This document shows positions 63,246-64,000 of a stretch of 64,000 bases of DNA, one piece after another. The notes beneath the pieces are model-generated. The model was not told the origin of the DNA, did not search any database, and was given only the letters and a program-made list of their open reading frames with translations. The first letter of the stretch is position 1. Each line of letters begins with the position of its first letter. Origin of the DNA: Desulfobulbaceae bacterium (GTDB lineage Bacteria; Desulfobacterota; Desulfobulbia; Desulfobulbales; SURF-16); the NCBI GenBank assembly GCA_020444175.1, contig JAHLLM010000022.1, forward strand, positions 1-64,000, in the 5' to 3' direction. Both the position numbers and the translations under genes were made by a program.

Positions 63246-64000
63246 ATGATTATCGGTGTTCCCGGGGAAACAAAAGACAAGGAGTTCAGGGTCGGCATTG
63301 TCCCGGCCGGCGTAAAAAGTCTCAGGGCGGCAGGGCATGAGGTCATTATTGAACAGGGAGCGGGAGCCGGCAGTGATATTTCCGACCTCGAATTCAAAAA
63401 AGCGGGGGCAGAATGTGTTCCCTCGGCCCGGGAGGTTTACGACAGGGCCGATCTGGTGATGAAAGTCAAAGAACCCCTGCCCCAGGAATACGGCTTTTTG
63501 AAGAAAAATCTTATTCTCTACACCTACCTCCACCTGGCCCCCCTCCCCGACCTAACCGAAATCCTGCTGCAGAAAAAGGTGTCAGCCATCGGTTATGAGA
63601 CTGTTCAGCTTGACAACGGTTATCTGCCCCTGCTGGCCCCCATGAGCGAAGTTGCCGGCAGGATGTCCATCCAGGTCGGTGCTCATTTTCTTGAAAAGGA
63701 GGAAGGAGGACGGGGCATTCTGCTTGGAGGAGTACCCGGGGTAGAACATGGCCATGTCACCATCATAGGCGGCGGAACAGTGGGCAGCTATGCCGCCAGA
63801 GTTGCCACAGCCCTGGGAGCCAATGTGACCGTGCTTGACACAAACCTGCATCGACTGGCCTATCTTGATGACATCTTTGCCGGACGGATAAATACCCTGA
63901 TGTCCAACATACACAACATAGAGGAAGAACTGAAACGTTGCGACCTCCTTGTCGGTGCCGTGCTTATCCCTGGAGGCAGCGCTCCTAAACTCGTGACCCG
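63246..64000 (+). CDS. ald: Alanine dehydrogenase (partial, runs off the window)
   Basis: The first about 251 residues of Ald, starting [20 protein letters not shown] with the substrate-binding arginine, lysines in MKVKEPLP, the histidine in [12 protein letters not shown] and the NAD-binding [14 protein letters not shown]. It interconverts L-alanine and pyruvate with NAD. The frame is open to base 64000. Confidence 0.93.
   Translation, partial: MIIGVPGETKDKEFRVGIVPAGVKSLRAAGHEVIIEQGAGAGSDISDLEFKKAGAECVPSAREVYDRADLVMKVKEPLPQEYGFLKKNLILYTYLHLAPLPDLTEILLQKKVSAIGYETVQLDNGYLPLLAPMSEVAGRMSIQVGAHFLEKEEGGRGILLGGVPGVEHGHVTIIGGGTVGSYAARVATALGANVTVLDTNLHRLAYLDDIFAGRINTLMSNIHNIEEELKRCDLLVGAVLIPGGSAPKLVT

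Overview
This 64-kb window looks like the chromosome of a motile Gram-negative bacterium, most probably a Desulfobacterota (Desulfobulbales-like deltaproteobacterium). This placement is inferred from protein style (the deltaproteobacterial FolE2-like variant, FlgO-type outer-membrane lipoproteins, the che gene layout, terminal-inverted-repeat miniature elements) and not from an rRNA gene; no rRNA or tRNA gene was seen.

Region 1 (1-24.5 kb, all on the minus strand) is a flagellin and flagellin-glycosylation island. Two very large flagellins frame it: one cut by the window start (1-1900) and one of 1396 residues (20299-24489). Both keep normal flagellin termini but carry long Ser/Thr/Gly-rich tandem repeats (42-44 residue units built from short L-x-x-G-S-like steps) in the variable middle. 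Between them lies a complete pseudaminic acid pathway: pseB (fused to an N-terminal MerR-type DNA-binding domain), pseC, a pseG-pseH fusion, pseI and pseF. It is followed by a Pse-linked methylase, an amidotransferase trio (pseA/wbpG, hisH-like, hisF-like) expected to make acetamidino sugars, a Maf-type flagellin glycosyltransferase with a long TPR tail, a TPR-glycosyltransferase, a sulfotransferase-like protein, an O-acetyltransferase, a methyltransferase and another glycosyltransferase. The genes form a plausible make-transfer-decorate chain for the repetitive flagellins. Candidate sigma-28 promoters and a conserved flagellin leader are visible.

Region 2 (24.7-46.2 kb) holds a tatC copy broken at a T9 homopolymer, a YkgJ-type cysteine protein, a formyltetrahydrofolate cyclo-ligase, a DD-carboxypeptidase, ogt, a chemotaxis operon (cheA-cheW-cheR-cheD-HDOD-cheB), a lipoprotein, a large class A PBP, an MltD-like lytic transglycosylase, an SDR lacking its catalytic lysine, a small unknown protein and a dGTPase-like protein. 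Several miniature inverted-repeat elements sit exactly against gene ends or starts here.

Region 3 (46.5-54.4 kb) has a nucleoside deaminase, a 35-residue membrane peptide gene with its own Shine-Dalgarno site and terminator, a radical SAM enzyme ending in a 7-bp tandem repeat, an intact tatB-tatC pair, purA, and a cluster of five lipoprotein/FlgO-type genes probably linked to the flagellar outer-membrane base.

Region 4 (54.8-64 kb) is housekeeping: rpoZ, dnaJ, moaC, a dksA-like gene, galT, a single-domain response regulator, a folE2-like gene lacking the usual motif, glyS, an EAL-HDOD protein and the start of alanine dehydrogenase, which runs off the window.
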